Notes: generated by a model not told the origin, from the letters alone. DNA of 64,000 bases from Microbacterium hatanonis (GCF_008017415.1 NZ_VRSV01000001.1:1-64000), one strand, 5' to 3'. Counted from the first letter of the stretch, positions 8,932 through 17,588 are shown. A program made the numbers and translations.

Positions 8932-9474
8932 GTGAGCTCGAATCCTCTGACCGGCGGCGGCGTCCCTCCCGTGCGCGGCTCCGTGTCGTTCGAGGTCGTC
9001 CCCTGGGCCGACCCGCGTGCGGTCGCGTTGCGCGCATCGATGGACGACGAGATCGCACCGCGCTACGCGGGACGGCTCGATCACGTCGACCCCGTCGAGG
9101 CGGAGCGGATGTCTCGCGCGCTCGCCGTCGACCCCGACACGATCGCGGCGACCGTGCTCGTGCTCGCGGACGGGCGTGCGGTCGGTCATGCGGCGCTCCG
9201 CGATCTGGGCGACGACTTCGCCGGATCGCTGGAGGTCAAGCGCGTCTACGTCGTGCCCGATGCGCGGGGGACGGGGATCAGCCGGCGACTCATGGCAGAA
9301 CTCGAACGGCTCGCGGCGGTCGCCGGCGCGCACCGGCTCATCCTGCAGACGGGCGATCGGCAGCCCGAGGCCGTCGCGCTCTACGAGCGGATCGGCTACT
9401 CCCGCATCCCGATCTACCCGCCCTACCTGCCCATCTCGTTCTCGCAGTGCTTCGAGAAGACGATCGGACGATGA
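8932..9474 (+). CDS. GNAT-family N-acetyltransferase
   Basis: A 180-residue single-domain GNAT enzyme. The acetyl-CoA motif VKRVYVVPDARGTGISRRLM (about residues 102-121) and QPEAVALYERIGYSRI (about 143-158) are clear. The acceptor is unknown. The stop overlaps the start of the following flavoenzyme gene (ATGA), so the two are translated together; a shared small amine or amino acid substrate is possible but only inferred. The GTG start follows CACACT by 7 bases and has no good Shine-Dalgarno sequence. Confidence 0.85.
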   Translation: MSSNPLTGGGVPPVRGSVSFEVVPWADPRAVALRASMDDEIAPRYAGRLDHVDPVEAERMSRALAVDPDTIAATVLVLADGRAVGHAALRDLGDDFAGSLEVKRVYVVPDARGTGISRRLMAELERLAAVAGAHRLILQTGDRQPEAVALYERIGYSRIPIYPPYLPISFSQCFEKTIGR

Positions 9475-10574
9475 GGCTCGATGCGCAGGTCGTCATCGTC
9501 GGCGGCGGCGTGATGGGATCAGCCACCGCCTGGCAGCTCGCCCGCCGCGGCGTGGACGTGCTGCTGGTCGAACGGTTCCGCATCGGCCACGCGCACGGCG
9601 CCTCGCACGGGACGTCACGGAACTTCAACATCGCCGCGTACACCGACCCGACCTCGCTCGCCTGGCTGCATGAGGCGGCGCGCGACTGGCGCGAGCTCGA
9701 GCGCGCCAGCGGCGCGACCATCCTCACCCGCACGGGCATCGTCAATCACGGCACGGGGCGCGAGGCGGACGTGGCGGCGGCGATCACCGCCGGCGGCTTC
9801 GCCGCCGAACTCCTCGACCCGCCCGCAGCAGCCGCTCGCTGGCCGGGGCTGCGATTCACGGGTGCGGTGCTCCACACGCCCGAGGCGGGTCGGCTCCACG
9901 CCGACCGCGCCGTGGGCGCGTTCATCGCCGCGGCGAGGGCCCTGGGCGCGCGCGTGGTCGACGAGACACGGGTCGTGGGCGGATCGATCGAGGACGACCG
10001 AGCGACGCTGCTCGTGCAGGACGCCTCCGGCGACGAGACCGAGATCGCGGCCCGGCGGGTCGTCGTGACCGCCGGTGCCTGGACGACGAGCGTGCTCCAC
10101 ACGCTCGGTGCCGTCTTCGCTCTGCCGCCGCTGAGGGTGACGCAGGAGCAACCGGCGACGTTCGCTGCGCTGTCACCGCCGGACGGCTGGCCCGGCTTCA
10201 ACCACGCCCCCACCGTCGACCATCCCGATACCGCGTGGTTTCCGAGCGGCGTGTACGGCATGGGCGTCCCCGGTGAAGGGGTCAAGTTCGGCTGGCACGG
10301 CGTAGGCCCCGAGGTGCACCCCGACCGTCGGTCGTATCTCCCCGATCCGGAGCTGGCGGCGCTTCTGCGCCGCTACGCGCGCGAGTGGGTGCCCGGTGTC
10401 GACCCCGACCGGGCCGTCGACATCTCGTGCACCTACACGTCGACGCCCGATTCCGCGTTCGTGTTCGACCGGATCGGACCGGTCAGTCTCGGCGCGGGCT
10501 TCTCGGGTCACGGCTTCAAGTTCGCCCCCACGGTGGGGCGGATGCTGGCCGACCTCGCCACGCGCGACTCCTGA
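9471..10574 (+). CDS. FAD-dependent oxidoreductase (DAO / monomeric sarcosine oxidase-like)
   Basis: A 367-residue D-amino-acid-oxidase-fold flavoenzyme. The FAD motif VVIVGGGVMGSATAWQLA is at about residues 6-23, followed by GASHGTSRNFNIAAYTDP, the segment typical of monomeric sarcosine oxidase and SolA-like enzymes. SGHGFKFAP near the C terminus is the second FAD-contact motif of that family. The family usually oxidises N-methyl amino acids to an imine, releasing H2O2. The Cys that holds FAD covalently in sarcosine oxidase (in a CxYT context) appears as SCTYTSTPDS near residue 322. Start chosen at 9471 by ATGA overlap with the GNAT gene. Confidence 0.87.
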   Translation: MRLDAQVVIVGGGVMGSATAWQLARRGVDVLLVERFRIGHAHGASHGTSRNFNIAAYTDPTSLAWLHEAARDWRELERASGATILTRTGIVNHGTGREADVAAAITAGGFAAELLDPPAAAARWPGLRFTGAVLHTPEAGRLHADRAVGAFIAAARALGARVVDETRVVGGSIEDDRATLLVQDASGDETEIAARRVVVTAGAWTTSVLHTLGAVFALPPLRVTQEQPATFAALSPPDGWPGFNHAPTVDHPDTAWFPSGVYGMGVPGEGVKFGWHGVGPEVHPDRRSYLPDPELAALLRRYAREWVPGVDPDRAVDISCTYTSTPDSAFVFDRIGPVSLGAGFSGHGFKFAPTVGRMLADLATRDS

Positions 10575-10597
10575 GACGGGTCCCGGGGGACGAGAAG

Positions 10598-10627
10598 GGC
10601 GGGGCGACGCCGTAGCGCCGCCCCGCC
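10598..10627. terminator. Bidirectional terminator
   Basis: Inverted repeat GGCGGGGCG (10598-10606) with CGCCCCGCC (10619-10627), loop of 12 bases, between the convergent flavoenzyme and ABC substrate-binding genes. There is no U tract, so efficiency is uncertain. Confidence 0.6.
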
Positions 10628-10636
10628 GCATCCGCC

Positions 10637-11647
10637 TCAGGACTTCGGGAGTCCTGCCGGATTCACGTCGGACTCCTCGACCGCCTCGCTGTCGAGACCC
10701 CAGAACTCCAGCAGATCGGTGTAGGTGCCGTCCTCGATGATCGTGTTGAGCACGATGCTCACGGCGTCGATGAGGCCGTTGCCCTTCGCCGTGGCCGCGG
10801 CGATCGACGCCGTCTGCGGCCAGCCGCCGGGCACGATGCCCACGAGCTTCGTGTCACCGGTCTCGCGCGCCGCCCAGGCCGACGTCGCATTCGGGCCGAA
10901 GTTCGCGTCGGCGCGTCCCGACTGGATCGCCAGCGTCGCGGCCGCCGTGTCGTCGAAGTACTGCAGTTCGGCCGGCGGCTCGCCCGAGGCCTCCAGCTCC
11001 TCGTTCCAGGCCAGGAGCACCTGCTCCTGATTCGTGCCCGAGCCGACGATGATCTTCAGACCCGAGATGTCAGCGGCCTCGGTGATGGAGTCGATCGCAC
11101 TGTCGGCCTTCACGTAGAAGCCGAGGAGGTCCTGCCGGTAGCTCGCGAAGTCGTAGAGCTCCTTGCGCTCCTCGGTGACCGTCACGTTCGCTGCGATGAG
11201 GTCGTACTTGCCCGACTGGATGCCCAGCGGCCAGTCGGCCCACGCGACGACCTGCGGGTTGTACTCGAGACCCAGACCCTCGGCGATGAGCGAGCCGATG
11301 TTCGGCTCGGTGCCCGCGACCTCGGTCGGGGCGGAGGTGCCGTCGGGCTGGTAGCTCAGCGGTGGTGTGAAGGCCCCGACGGCGACGGTGAGCTTCCCCG
11401 CTTCGATGGGTTCGAACCCGCTCGCCTCGAGCGCTTCGACGGCCTCGGGGACGGGGCCGTCGAGGTGGAACCACTCGATCTCGTCGGTGGTGGTGTTAGC
11501 CGCCTCCGCGATCGCCCCGTCGGCGGGCGCCGCCGCTTCCGCGGTGCCGCCGTTCAGGTTGACCGCGGCGATGACGCCGCCCACGATCGCCGCCACGACG
11601 ACGACACCCGCTCCGAGGGCGATGCCTTGCTTCGTGCTGATGGCCAT
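10637..11647 (-). CDS. Polar amino acid ABC transporter, substrate-binding protein
   Basis: A 336-residue family 3 solute-binding protein. After a hydrophobic N-terminal segment (about residues 10-29) come the family signatures: GKLTVAVGAFTPPLSY, WPLGIQSGKYDLIAANVTVTEER, and LKIIVGSGTNQEQVLL. It should capture a polar amino acid or similar outside the membrane. Unlike most Gram-positive binding proteins it has no lipobox cysteine, so it is either secreted after cleavage near AEAAA or held by an uncleaved anchor. It is the last gene of a leftward operon of permease, ATPase and binding protein. The start at 11647 follows AGAGAG. Amino acid specificity cannot be read. Confidence 0.87.
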   Translation of the reverse strand: MAISTKQGIALGAGVVVVAAIVGGVIAAVNLNGGTAEAAAPADGAIAEAANTTTDEIEWFHLDGPVPEAVEALEASGFEPIEAGKLTVAVGAFTPPLSYQPDGTSAPTEVAGTEPNIGSLIAEGLGLEYNPQVVAWADWPLGIQSGKYDLIAANVTVTEERKELYDFASYRQDLLGFYVKADSAIDSITEAADISGLKIIVGSGTNQEQVLLAWNEELEASGEPPAELQYFDDTAAATLAIQSGRADANFGPNATSAWAARETGDTKLVGIVPGGWPQTASIAAATAKGNGLIDAVSIVLNTIIEDGTYTDLLEFWGLDSEAVEESDVNPAGLPKS

Positions 11648-11693
11648 GCTGTGTCTCTCTTTCACTGATGGATGCCGGAACCCGCGCGACGCG

Positions 11694-12482
11694 TCAGGCC
11701 AGGACTTTGGCGAGGAACTCCCGCGTACGCGGGTGCTCCGGGTCGACGAGCACCCGGCTCGGCGGGCCTTCCTCGAGGATTCGGCCGGCGTCGATGAAGA
11801 CGATCCGATCGGCGACCTCCCGGGCGAACCCGATCTCGTGCGTGACGATGACGAGGGTCGTGCCGCTCTGCGCCAGGGCGCGGATGACGTCGAGCACCTC
11901 GCCGACGAGCTCGGGGTCGAGCGCGCTCGTGGGCTCGTCGAAGAGCAGCACCTTCGGGTCCAGCGCGAGGGCACGGGCGATGGCGACGCGTTGCTGCTGG
12001 CCCCCGGACAACTGCCTCGGGAAGTGGTCGGCCTTGTCGCTCAAGCCCACGCGGCCCAGCAGCCGCTCTGCGAGGTTCCGCGCCCCGGCTCTCGTGGTGC
12101 GCCCGAGGGCCAACGGCGCCTCGACGATGTTCTCGAGCGCGGTCAGGTGCGGGAAGAGGTTGAAGTTCTGGAACACGATGCCGACCTGGGTGCGACGGCG
12201 CAGGATGTCCTTCTCGCGGAGCTCGTGGAGCCTGCCGCCGCGCAGTTCGTAGCCGATGAGCTGCCCGTCGACCGTGACCGATCCGCGGTCGACGCTCTCG
12301 AGGTGGTTGATCGTGCGCAGCAGGGTGGACTTGCCCGAGCCACTCGGACCGAGGATCGCCACGACCTCGCCGGGCGCGATCGTCAGGTCGATGCCGGCGA
12401 GCACCTCGACGCCCCCGTAGCTCTTGTGCACGTTGTGGATCTCGACGAGCCCCGTGGTGGGGGCGGGTGCGGCGATGCTCAT
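11694..12482 (-). CDS. Polar amino acid ABC transporter, ATP-binding protein
   Basis: A 262-residue ATPase of the GlnQ/HisP type. It shows Walker A GPSGSGKST (about residues 44-52), Q-loop FQNFNLFPHLT, signature LSGGQQQRVAIARAL, Walker B VLLFDEPTSALDPE and the switch histidine in VTHEIGFA. It powers import with the permease and binding protein encoded beside it. The start at 12482 overlaps the permease stop (ATGA), which fixes both the start and the coupling. Confidence 0.95.
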   Translation of the reverse strand: MSIAAPAPTTGLVEIHNVHKSYGGVEVLAGIDLTIAPGEVVAILGPSGSGKSTLLRTINHLESVDRGSVTVDGQLIGYELRGGRLHELREKDILRRRTQVGIVFQNFNLFPHLTALENIVEAPLALGRTTRAGARNLAERLLGRVGLSDKADHFPRQLSGGQQQRVAIARALALDPKVLLFDEPTSALDPELVGEVLDVIRALAQSGTTLVIVTHEIGFAREVADRIVFIDAGRILEEGPPSRVLVDPEHPRTREFLAKVLA

Positions 12483-13567
12483 CGTGTCTCCTCGGTGGCG
12501 TCGATGCCGGCACCCGGGCGGGGCGGCGGGCTCGGGGCTGCGGGAGGCTTCGCCGAGGGGGCGGGCGAGTCCCCGAGACGCGCCCACTGCGCGGCGATCC
12601 AGCGTCGGACGCGCTGGAAGGGCGTCGGCGGCAGCGTGCGCACCGATCCCCGGGCGTAGTGCCGCTCGATGTAGTACTGCGCGACGCTGAGGATCGTCGT
12701 GATGATCGTGTACCAGACGACGGCGACGAGCAGGAGCGGGATGACGCGGCTGTTGCGCATGTAGATCACCTGGACGGCGTAGAAGAGCTCGGGGATCGCG
12801 ATGACGAACACCACCGAGGCGCCCTTGACCAGGCCGATCACCTCGTTCGTCGCGTTCGGCACGATCGAACGCATCGCCTGCGGCAGGATGATGCGGCGCA
12901 GCCGTTTGCCGGCGGGGATGCCGAGGGCCGCAGCTGCTTCGAGCTGGCCCTGATCGACGGAGAGGATGCCGCCTCGGACGATCTCGGCGGAGTAGGCGGC
13001 CTGGTGGAGGCTGAGTCCGAGGATCGCCGCGGCGAAGGCGCTGATCAGCTGAACGGTCGGGAACTCCACGATCCAGAAGTCGGTGGTGAAGGGTGTGCCG
13101 AGGCCCAGCGTCGGGTAGAGGTACCCCAGGTTGTACCAGACGACCAGCTGCACCACGAGGGGCACCGAGCGGAAGAACCAGATGTACAGCCACGCGGCCG
13201 ACTGCAGCAGCGGCGACTTCGACAACCGGCCGAGGGCGAGCACCGTGCCCAGGACGAAGCCGATGGACGCGGAGATCGCCGTCAGCGAGAGCGTGTAGCC
13301 CACGCCGATGAGCACCGGCTCGGTGAAGAAGTATCCGGCGAAGACCTCCCACTCGTAGTTCGGGTTCGTGATCAACGACCAGACGAACTGCGCGACGGCG
13401 AAGGCGATGATCGCGCTGAGGGTCCACCGGAACCAGTGGCGGGTGTGGATCACGCGGACCGTGCCGAGGTCGACGCGGTCGCGGTCGAGCACCGGGGCGT
13501 CGTCGGCGGCGCCGCGGTCATCGCCGCGGGCGTTCTCACGCAGGCGATCGTGTGCTGTCGTGCTCAT
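12479..13567 (-). CDS. Polar amino acid ABC transporter, permease
   Basis: A 362-residue inner-membrane permease of the HisM/GlnP family with about six hydrophobic segments. The loop that docks the ATPase (EAAAALGIPAGKRLRRIILP) is near residues 225-244. The N-terminal 35 residues are hydrophilic, and the C-terminal 45 are rich in Pro and Ala and poorly conserved. Only one permease gene is present, so it probably acts as a homodimer. It is the first gene of the operon; the 229-base spacer to the divergent sulfurtransferase gene (13568-13796) should hold both promoters, but I see no clear consensus there. Confidence 0.92.
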   Translation of the reverse strand: MSTTAHDRLRENARGDDRGAADDAPVLDRDRVDLGTVRVIHTRHWFRWTLSAIIAFAVAQFVWSLITNPNYEWEVFAGYFFTEPVLIGVGYTLSLTAISASIGFVLGTVLALGRLSKSPLLQSAAWLYIWFFRSVPLVVQLVVWYNLGYLYPTLGLGTPFTTDFWIVEFPTVQLISAFAAAILGLSLHQAAYSAEIVRGGILSVDQGQLEAAAALGIPAGKRLRRIILPQAMRSIVPNATNEVIGLVKGASVVFVIAIPELFYAVQVIYMRNSRVIPLLLVAVVWYTIITTILSVAQYYIERHYARGSVRTLPPTPFQRVRRWIAAQWARLGDSPAPSAKPPAAPSPPPRPGAGIDATEETR

Positions 13568-13796
13568 GGCGTCCTCATTCGTGTCGGCGCGGCTTCGGGG
13601 CCGAGTTTTCGATCACGGTAGGCGGGCGTCGACAGCGCGTGAGGCGGGCCGGATCACATCCCGACACGCAGCGTCTTTCGCGTTAACAGTGGCCATGAGC
13701 CCGCGGTGTGAAGCAATGTGTCGTGGTCTTTCGGCGTCTTGCGCTGCGTGTCGACGCATCTCGCCAGGAGCCCCCGCAGCATCCGACTCTGGAGAC

Positions 13797-14651
13797 ATGG
13801 CCCACGTGATCGATGTCCCCGCCCTCGGCGCGGCGCTCGCCGGAGACCGACCGGTGCGGTTGCTCGACGTGCGCTGGCGTCTCGATCTGCCGGAGGGAAG
13901 GCCGGCCTACCTCGCCGCGCACATACCGGGCGCGGTCTACGTCGATCTCGAACGCGACCTGTCCCGTGCAGGACACCCGGAGGAAGGGCGGTACCCCCTC
14001 CCCTCGCTGACCGACCTGCAGCACGCGGCACGTCGATGGGGTGTGGACGACGGAGATCTGGTCGTCGCCTACGACGACAACGACGCGGTGGCCGCCTCCC
14101 GCGCGTGGTGGCTGCTGCGTCGGCGCGGGCTGGATGTGCGGGTGCTCGACGGCGGGATCCGCGCGTGGATCGCCTATGGCCTCCCGGTGGAGATCGGCGA
14201 TCACGGTTCGCGGCCGGGGAACGTGCGCCTGGTCGACGCCGATCCCGGCATCGCGACGATCGACGATGCGGCGCGGGCGCCGTCCTCGGGGGTGCTCCTC
14301 GATGTGCGGGCCCCCGAGCACTACCGGGGGCAGGCAGCCGGTGTCGATCCGGCGGCGGGCCACATCCCCGGCGCGGTCAACCTGCCCACCATCGCCCACA
14401 TCGGTCGCGACGGGATGCTGCGATCACCGGACGAGATCCGCGGGATCATCCGGTCGATCGGCGTCGACGTCGACCGCGACATCGTGCTCTACTGCGGAGT
14501 CGGGATCGCGTCCGCGCACTCCGCGCTGGCATTCGCCGAGGCCGGGATCGACACGCGGGTCTACGCCGGGGCGTGGAGCCAGTGGTCGCGCAGCAGGGGG
14601 CGCCCGGTCGCCGTGGGGCGCACGCCGTCGGGCGCGCTCCGGGGCTGGTGA
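13797..14651 (+). CDS. Sulfurtransferase (two-domain rhodanese, SseA-like)
   Basis: A 284-residue tandem rhodanese. The first domain is inactive (VVAYDDNDAVAASR lacks the cysteine). The second carries the active cysteine in LYCGVGIASAHSALA (Cys near residue 233). The loop C-G-x-G-I-A is closer to the 3-mercaptopyruvate sulfurtransferase type (CGSGVT) than to the thiosulfate type (CRKGVT). CAHIPGAVYVDLERDLS-like and GHIPGAVNLP segments are the usual rhodanese domain marks. It transfers sulfane sulfur in the cytoplasm. Start chosen at ATG 13797, which gives the usual family length; the GGAG 2 bases away is too close, so the start is not certain. Confidence 0.88.
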   Translation: MAHVIDVPALGAALAGDRPVRLLDVRWRLDLPEGRPAYLAAHIPGAVYVDLERDLSRAGHPEEGRYPLPSLTDLQHAARRWGVDDGDLVVAYDDNDAVAASRAWWLLRRRGLDVRVLDGGIRAWIAYGLPVEIGDHGSRPGNVRLVDADPGIATIDDAARAPSSGVLLDVRAPEHYRGQAAGVDPAAGHIPGAVNLPTIAHIGRDGMLRSPDEIRGIIRSIGVDVDRDIVLYCGVGIASAHSALAFAEAGIDTRVYAGAWSQWSRSRGRPVAVGRTPSGALRGW

Positions 14652-14764
14652 CCGCGGCGCTCGAAACGAATCCGAGAAAATCTCCTCCTCCCTGCATCCG
14701 CCGGGGCCCCTCGGCCGGAAGTACTGGGTGCGGGTGTTCGGCCCGCTCCGATGAAGGAGGAAAC

Positions 14765-15598
14765 GTGCGCAAGACACTCGCAGCCGGCGCGATCGCCGGT
14801 CTCGCCCTCGCGGCGGGCTTCGCAGCCCCCGCGCAGGCCATCTCGGCCACGACGGCCGATCTCTCCGTACTCCACGCCATCCCCGACACACCAGTGGACG
14901 TGTACGTCAACGGTGCGTTGACCCTCGACGACTTCCAGCCCGGCACTCTCGCGGGCCCGCTCGACCTGGCCGCCGGGTCGTACGACATCGCCATCACGGC
15001 GCCGGACGCCGCTGACGCCAGCGCCCCGATCCTCGCGGCGACCGTCGAACTCGCCGCCAATACGAGCTACACCGCCGTCGCTCACCTCAGTGAGGCCGGT
15101 GCTCCCACGGTCACCCCGTTCGTCAACGACACCAAGACGACGGCGGCAGGCGAAGGGCGCCTCACGGTCCGTCACGTCGCCGCGGCCCCCGCGGTGGACA
15201 TCCTCGCCGGTGGATCGCCGGTCGTGGAAGACCTCGTGAACCCGAAGGAGGCGACCCTCGACCTCCCCGTCGGGACCGTCTCGGCGGCCGTCGCCCTCGC
15301 CGGCACCACCGACCCCGTGATCGGCCCGGCAGACGTCGCCATTCAGGACGGCGTGCTGACGGTGGTCTACGCCTGGGGCAGCGCGGCGGACGGCAACCTC
15401 GCCCTCGCCACGCAGACCGTGACGGTCGGTCACACCGTTCCGGGTGCCGTCATCTCGGGTACCGCCGGGTACGCGGCACAGCGCGACGCGACCACGCAGG
15501 GTCTGTGGGCGATCGGATTCGCAGCGCTCGCGGGTGCTGTGGTGGTAGCCGCCACCGCGATCGTCCGACGCTCGCGCGGTGCGAAGCACACCGTCTGA
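14765..15598 (+). CDS. Secreted DUF4397 surface protein with C-terminal membrane anchor
   Basis: A 277-residue protein with a cleavable signal peptide (MRKTLAAGAIAGLALAAGFA, cleavage likely after AQA near residue 24). Two DUF4397 beta repeats follow, LSVLHAIPDTPVDVYVNG and LTVRHVAAAPAVDILAGG, and the C terminus is a hydrophobic helix with a basic tail (RRSRGAKHTV). The tail resembles a sortase sorting signal, but there is no LPXTG; PGAVISGTAGYAA just before the helix is the only candidate motif. A strong ribosome binding site (AAGGAGG) precedes the GTG. It heads an operon with a sortase and a sigma/anti-sigma pair. Its function is unknown. Confidence 0.85.
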   Translation: MRKTLAAGAIAGLALAAGFAAPAQAISATTADLSVLHAIPDTPVDVYVNGALTLDDFQPGTLAGPLDLAAGSYDIAITAPDAADASAPILAATVELAANTSYTAVAHLSEAGAPTVTPFVNDTKTTAAGEGRLTVRHVAAAPAVDILAGGSPVVEDLVNPKEATLDLPVGTVSAAVALAGTTDPVIGPADVAIQDGVLTVVYAWGSAADGNLALATQTVTVGHTVPGAVISGTAGYAAQRDATTQGLWAIGFAALAGAVVVAATAIVRRSRGAKHTV

Positions 15599-15626
15599 CC
15601 TGGCACCGAGACCGGAGAGCCCTCTT

Positions 15627-16262
15627 ATGAACCTGCGACGCACAGCTCCCCTCGCACTGGTTCTCATGCTCTCCGCCTGCGCGCCCGCCCCGACCCCCCT
15701 CGGGGCGGGCGCACCCACCGCCTCCACGTCGACCCCGTCCGCGACTCCCTCCGCCCCGGTCGTCGACATCCCCCGCGTCGACAGCTCACTGCGCGCCCCC
15801 CGTGCTGCAGTGCCCCCGGTGCGGGTGAGCATCGCGGATGCGCGCGTCGACGTGGAGGTGGTACCCGTCGGCGTCGAGACCGGCGGTTTCATGGAGCTGC
15901 CCGTCGACCCGGCGATCGCCGGGTGGTACAGGTTCGGTTCAGACCCGTGGAGCCCGGACGGCAACACCGTGATCTCGGCGCACATCGATGCGCCGGACTA
16001 TCCGATCGGTCCGTTCGCGGTGCTGCGCGATCTCGCACCGGCGACACAGGTCGAGGTCGTCGGACAGGACGGCCGGAGCGCCCTGTACGCCGTCGAGTCC
16101 GTCACCTACTATCCGAAGGACGCCCTGCCGACGGAGGATCTCTTCGCCCGGGAGGGTACGAACGATCTCGTCCTCATCACGTGCGGCGGGGAGTTCGACA
16201 GCCGAACGGGCCACTACGACGACAACGTCGTGGTCGTCGCCGCACCGGTGGCTGCACGATGA
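15627..16262 (+). CDS. Class F sortase with lipoprotein signal
   Basis: A 211-residue sortase-fold protein. The catalytic triad of the class F group is visible: His119 in ISAHID, Cys186 in LITCGG and Arg193 in FDSRTGHY. The N terminus is a lipoprotein signal ending LMLSAC (Cys18), then a Ser/Thr/Pro-rich linker to about residue 60. Most sortases are held by a transmembrane helix, so lipid anchoring is unusual. It probably trims or attaches surface proteins outside the membrane; the DUF4397 protein encoded just upstream is the obvious candidate substrate. The ATG at 15627 gives the intact lipoprotein signal. Its stop overlaps the sigma gene start. Confidence 0.88.
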   Translation: MNLRRTAPLALVLMLSACAPAPTPLGAGAPTASTSTPSATPSAPVVDIPRVDSSLRAPRAAVPPVRVSIADARVDVEVVPVGVETGGFMELPVDPAIAGWYRFGSDPWSPDGNTVISAHIDAPDYPIGPFAVLRDLAPATQVEVVGQDGRSALYAVESVTYYPKDALPTEDLFAREGTNDLVLITCGGEFDSRTGHYDDNVVVVAAPVAAR

Positions 16263-16849
16263 ACCGACAGGGAGGCCGTGACCCCGTGGCAGACCCTGAT
16301 GGCGAGCTCTCGGCGGAGGAGGCGTTCGCCGCCGGCGACGAGGTCGCCCTCGCCCATGCCTATCGGCGGTGGTCACCGGTGGTGTACACCCTCGCGCTGC
16401 GCTCGCTCGGCGACCGCGCCGACGCGGAGGACGTCACGCAGAAGACCTTCGTCTCGGCGTGGACGTCGAGGACCACGTACGACCCGGCGCGAGCGCGCCT
16501 GTCGACGTGGATCATCGCGATCGCCAAGCGTCGCATCGCCGACACGCACGAGGCTCGGCGCCGCATCCGTGCACTGCAGGAGGAACTGCAGCGCGTGACG
16601 ATCCCCGACGATCTGAGAGCATCGCTGCCGGTCGACCTCGGGGACACGCTCTTGGTCGCGCAGGAGATCGATCGTCTCGAACCCGATGCCCGAAAAGTGA
16701 TGCGGTTGGCGTTCTTCGACGACCTGACCCACGACGAGATCTCCCGTCGCATCGGGATGCCGCTGGGTACCGTCAAGAGCCATATCCGTCGCAGCCTGGA
16801 ACGCATGCGCACTCGACTGGAGGTGACACATGGAGCACATCGATCCTGA
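16259..16849 (+). CDS. ECF RNA polymerase sigma factor (SigK-like)
   Basis: A 196-residue group 4 sigma factor. Region 2 spans about residues 35-100, with DAEDVTQKTFVSAW, where most members read DAEDVTQ-VF. Region 4 carries the helix-turn-helix LTHDEISRRIGMPLGTVKSHIRRSLERMR at about residues 157-185. The start overlaps the sortase stop (ATGA) and its own end overlaps the anti-sigma gene by 20 bases, so all are coupled. The nearest well-known pair with an RskA-type inhibitor is mycobacterial SigK/RskA, which controls secreted surface proteins; similar autoregulation of this operon is an inference. Confidence 0.92.
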   Translation: MNRQGGRDPVADPDGELSAEEAFAAGDEVALAHAYRRWSPVVYTLALRSLGDRADAEDVTQKTFVSAWTSRTTYDPARARLSTWIIAIAKRRIADTHEARRRIRALQEELQRVTIPDDLRASLPVDLGDTLLVAQEIDRLEPDARKVMRLAFFDDLTHDEISRRIGMPLGTVKSHIRRSLERMRTRLEVTHGAHRS

Positions 16850-17558
16850 GATGCTCGCGCTGATCGCGCTCGGCGAGCCCGTCGCGACGTCGGAGGTCGA
16901 GCGTCATCTCGACGCGTGCGACGAGTGCGCCGACGACCTCGCCGGCCTCCGTCGTGCGGCGCTCGCCGGGAGGGCGACCCTCGACGCGGGTGACCTCGAG
17001 CGACCGCGCGAGGTCGTCTGGGAGCGCATCTCCGCCGAACTCGCGCTCGGAACGACCGCAGGGCCGGCCGCCCCCGCCCCGGAGCCGTCCCGCTCTGCCA
17101 CACGCAGACGCTCCGTCGGGCGCAGGCGCTCCGGCCGGAACTGGGGCCTCGCCGCCGTCGCACTCCTCGTCGCCGGTGCGAGTCTGGGAACCTGGGCGTG
17201 GACGAGGTCGACGGCACCCATCGAGGTGGCGCAGGCTTCGCTCGCCGCTTTCCCCGATCACCCCGGCGCCGAGGGCACCGCGGTCGTGGAGGAGAACCCG
17301 GACGGCTCACGATTCGTGCGGGTGGAGGTATCGGCGGATGCGGCGCCCGACACCTATCGGGAGGTGTGGCTCATCGCCCCCGATGCGTCCGAGCTGGTGA
17401 GCCTCGGTGTCCTCGACGACGACACGGGTACGTTGACCGTGCCCGCGGGAGTGGATCTCGCCCGTTTCCCGTTGGTGGACGTCTCGCAGGAACCCGTGGA
17501 CGGCGACCCCGACCATTCGGGCGACTCGATCGTGCGGGGCGAGCTCTCCTTCTCCTGA
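16830..17558 (+). CDS. Membrane anti-sigma factor, RskA type with zinc motif
   Basis: A 242-residue anti-sigma factor. The cytoplasmic N-terminal part has the zinc-binding anti-sigma motif His26-x3-Cys30-x2-Cys33 (HLDACDEC). A basic linker (RRRSVGRRRSGRN) precedes one transmembrane helix at about residues 106-124. The extracellular part is an RskA C-terminal domain (YREVWLIAPDASELVSLG near 175-192). It should hold the upstream sigma factor inactive until a surface signal triggers proteolysis. It is the last gene of the operon. The 20-base overlap with the sigma gene is typical of stoichiometric co-expression. Confidence 0.92.
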   Translation: MEHIDPEMLALIALGEPVATSEVERHLDACDECADDLAGLRRAALAGRATLDAGDLERPREVVWERISAELALGTTAGPAAPAPEPSRSATRRRSVGRRRSGRNWGLAAVALLVAGASLGTWAWTRSTAPIEVAQASLAAFPDHPGAEGTAVVEENPDGSRFVRVEVSADAAPDTYREVWLIAPDASELVSLGVLDDDTGTLTVPAGVDLARFPLVDVSQEPVDGDPDHSGDSIVRGELSFS

Positions 17559-17588
17559 CCTCCGGGGTCGTGCCCGGGCGGGGCGCCG

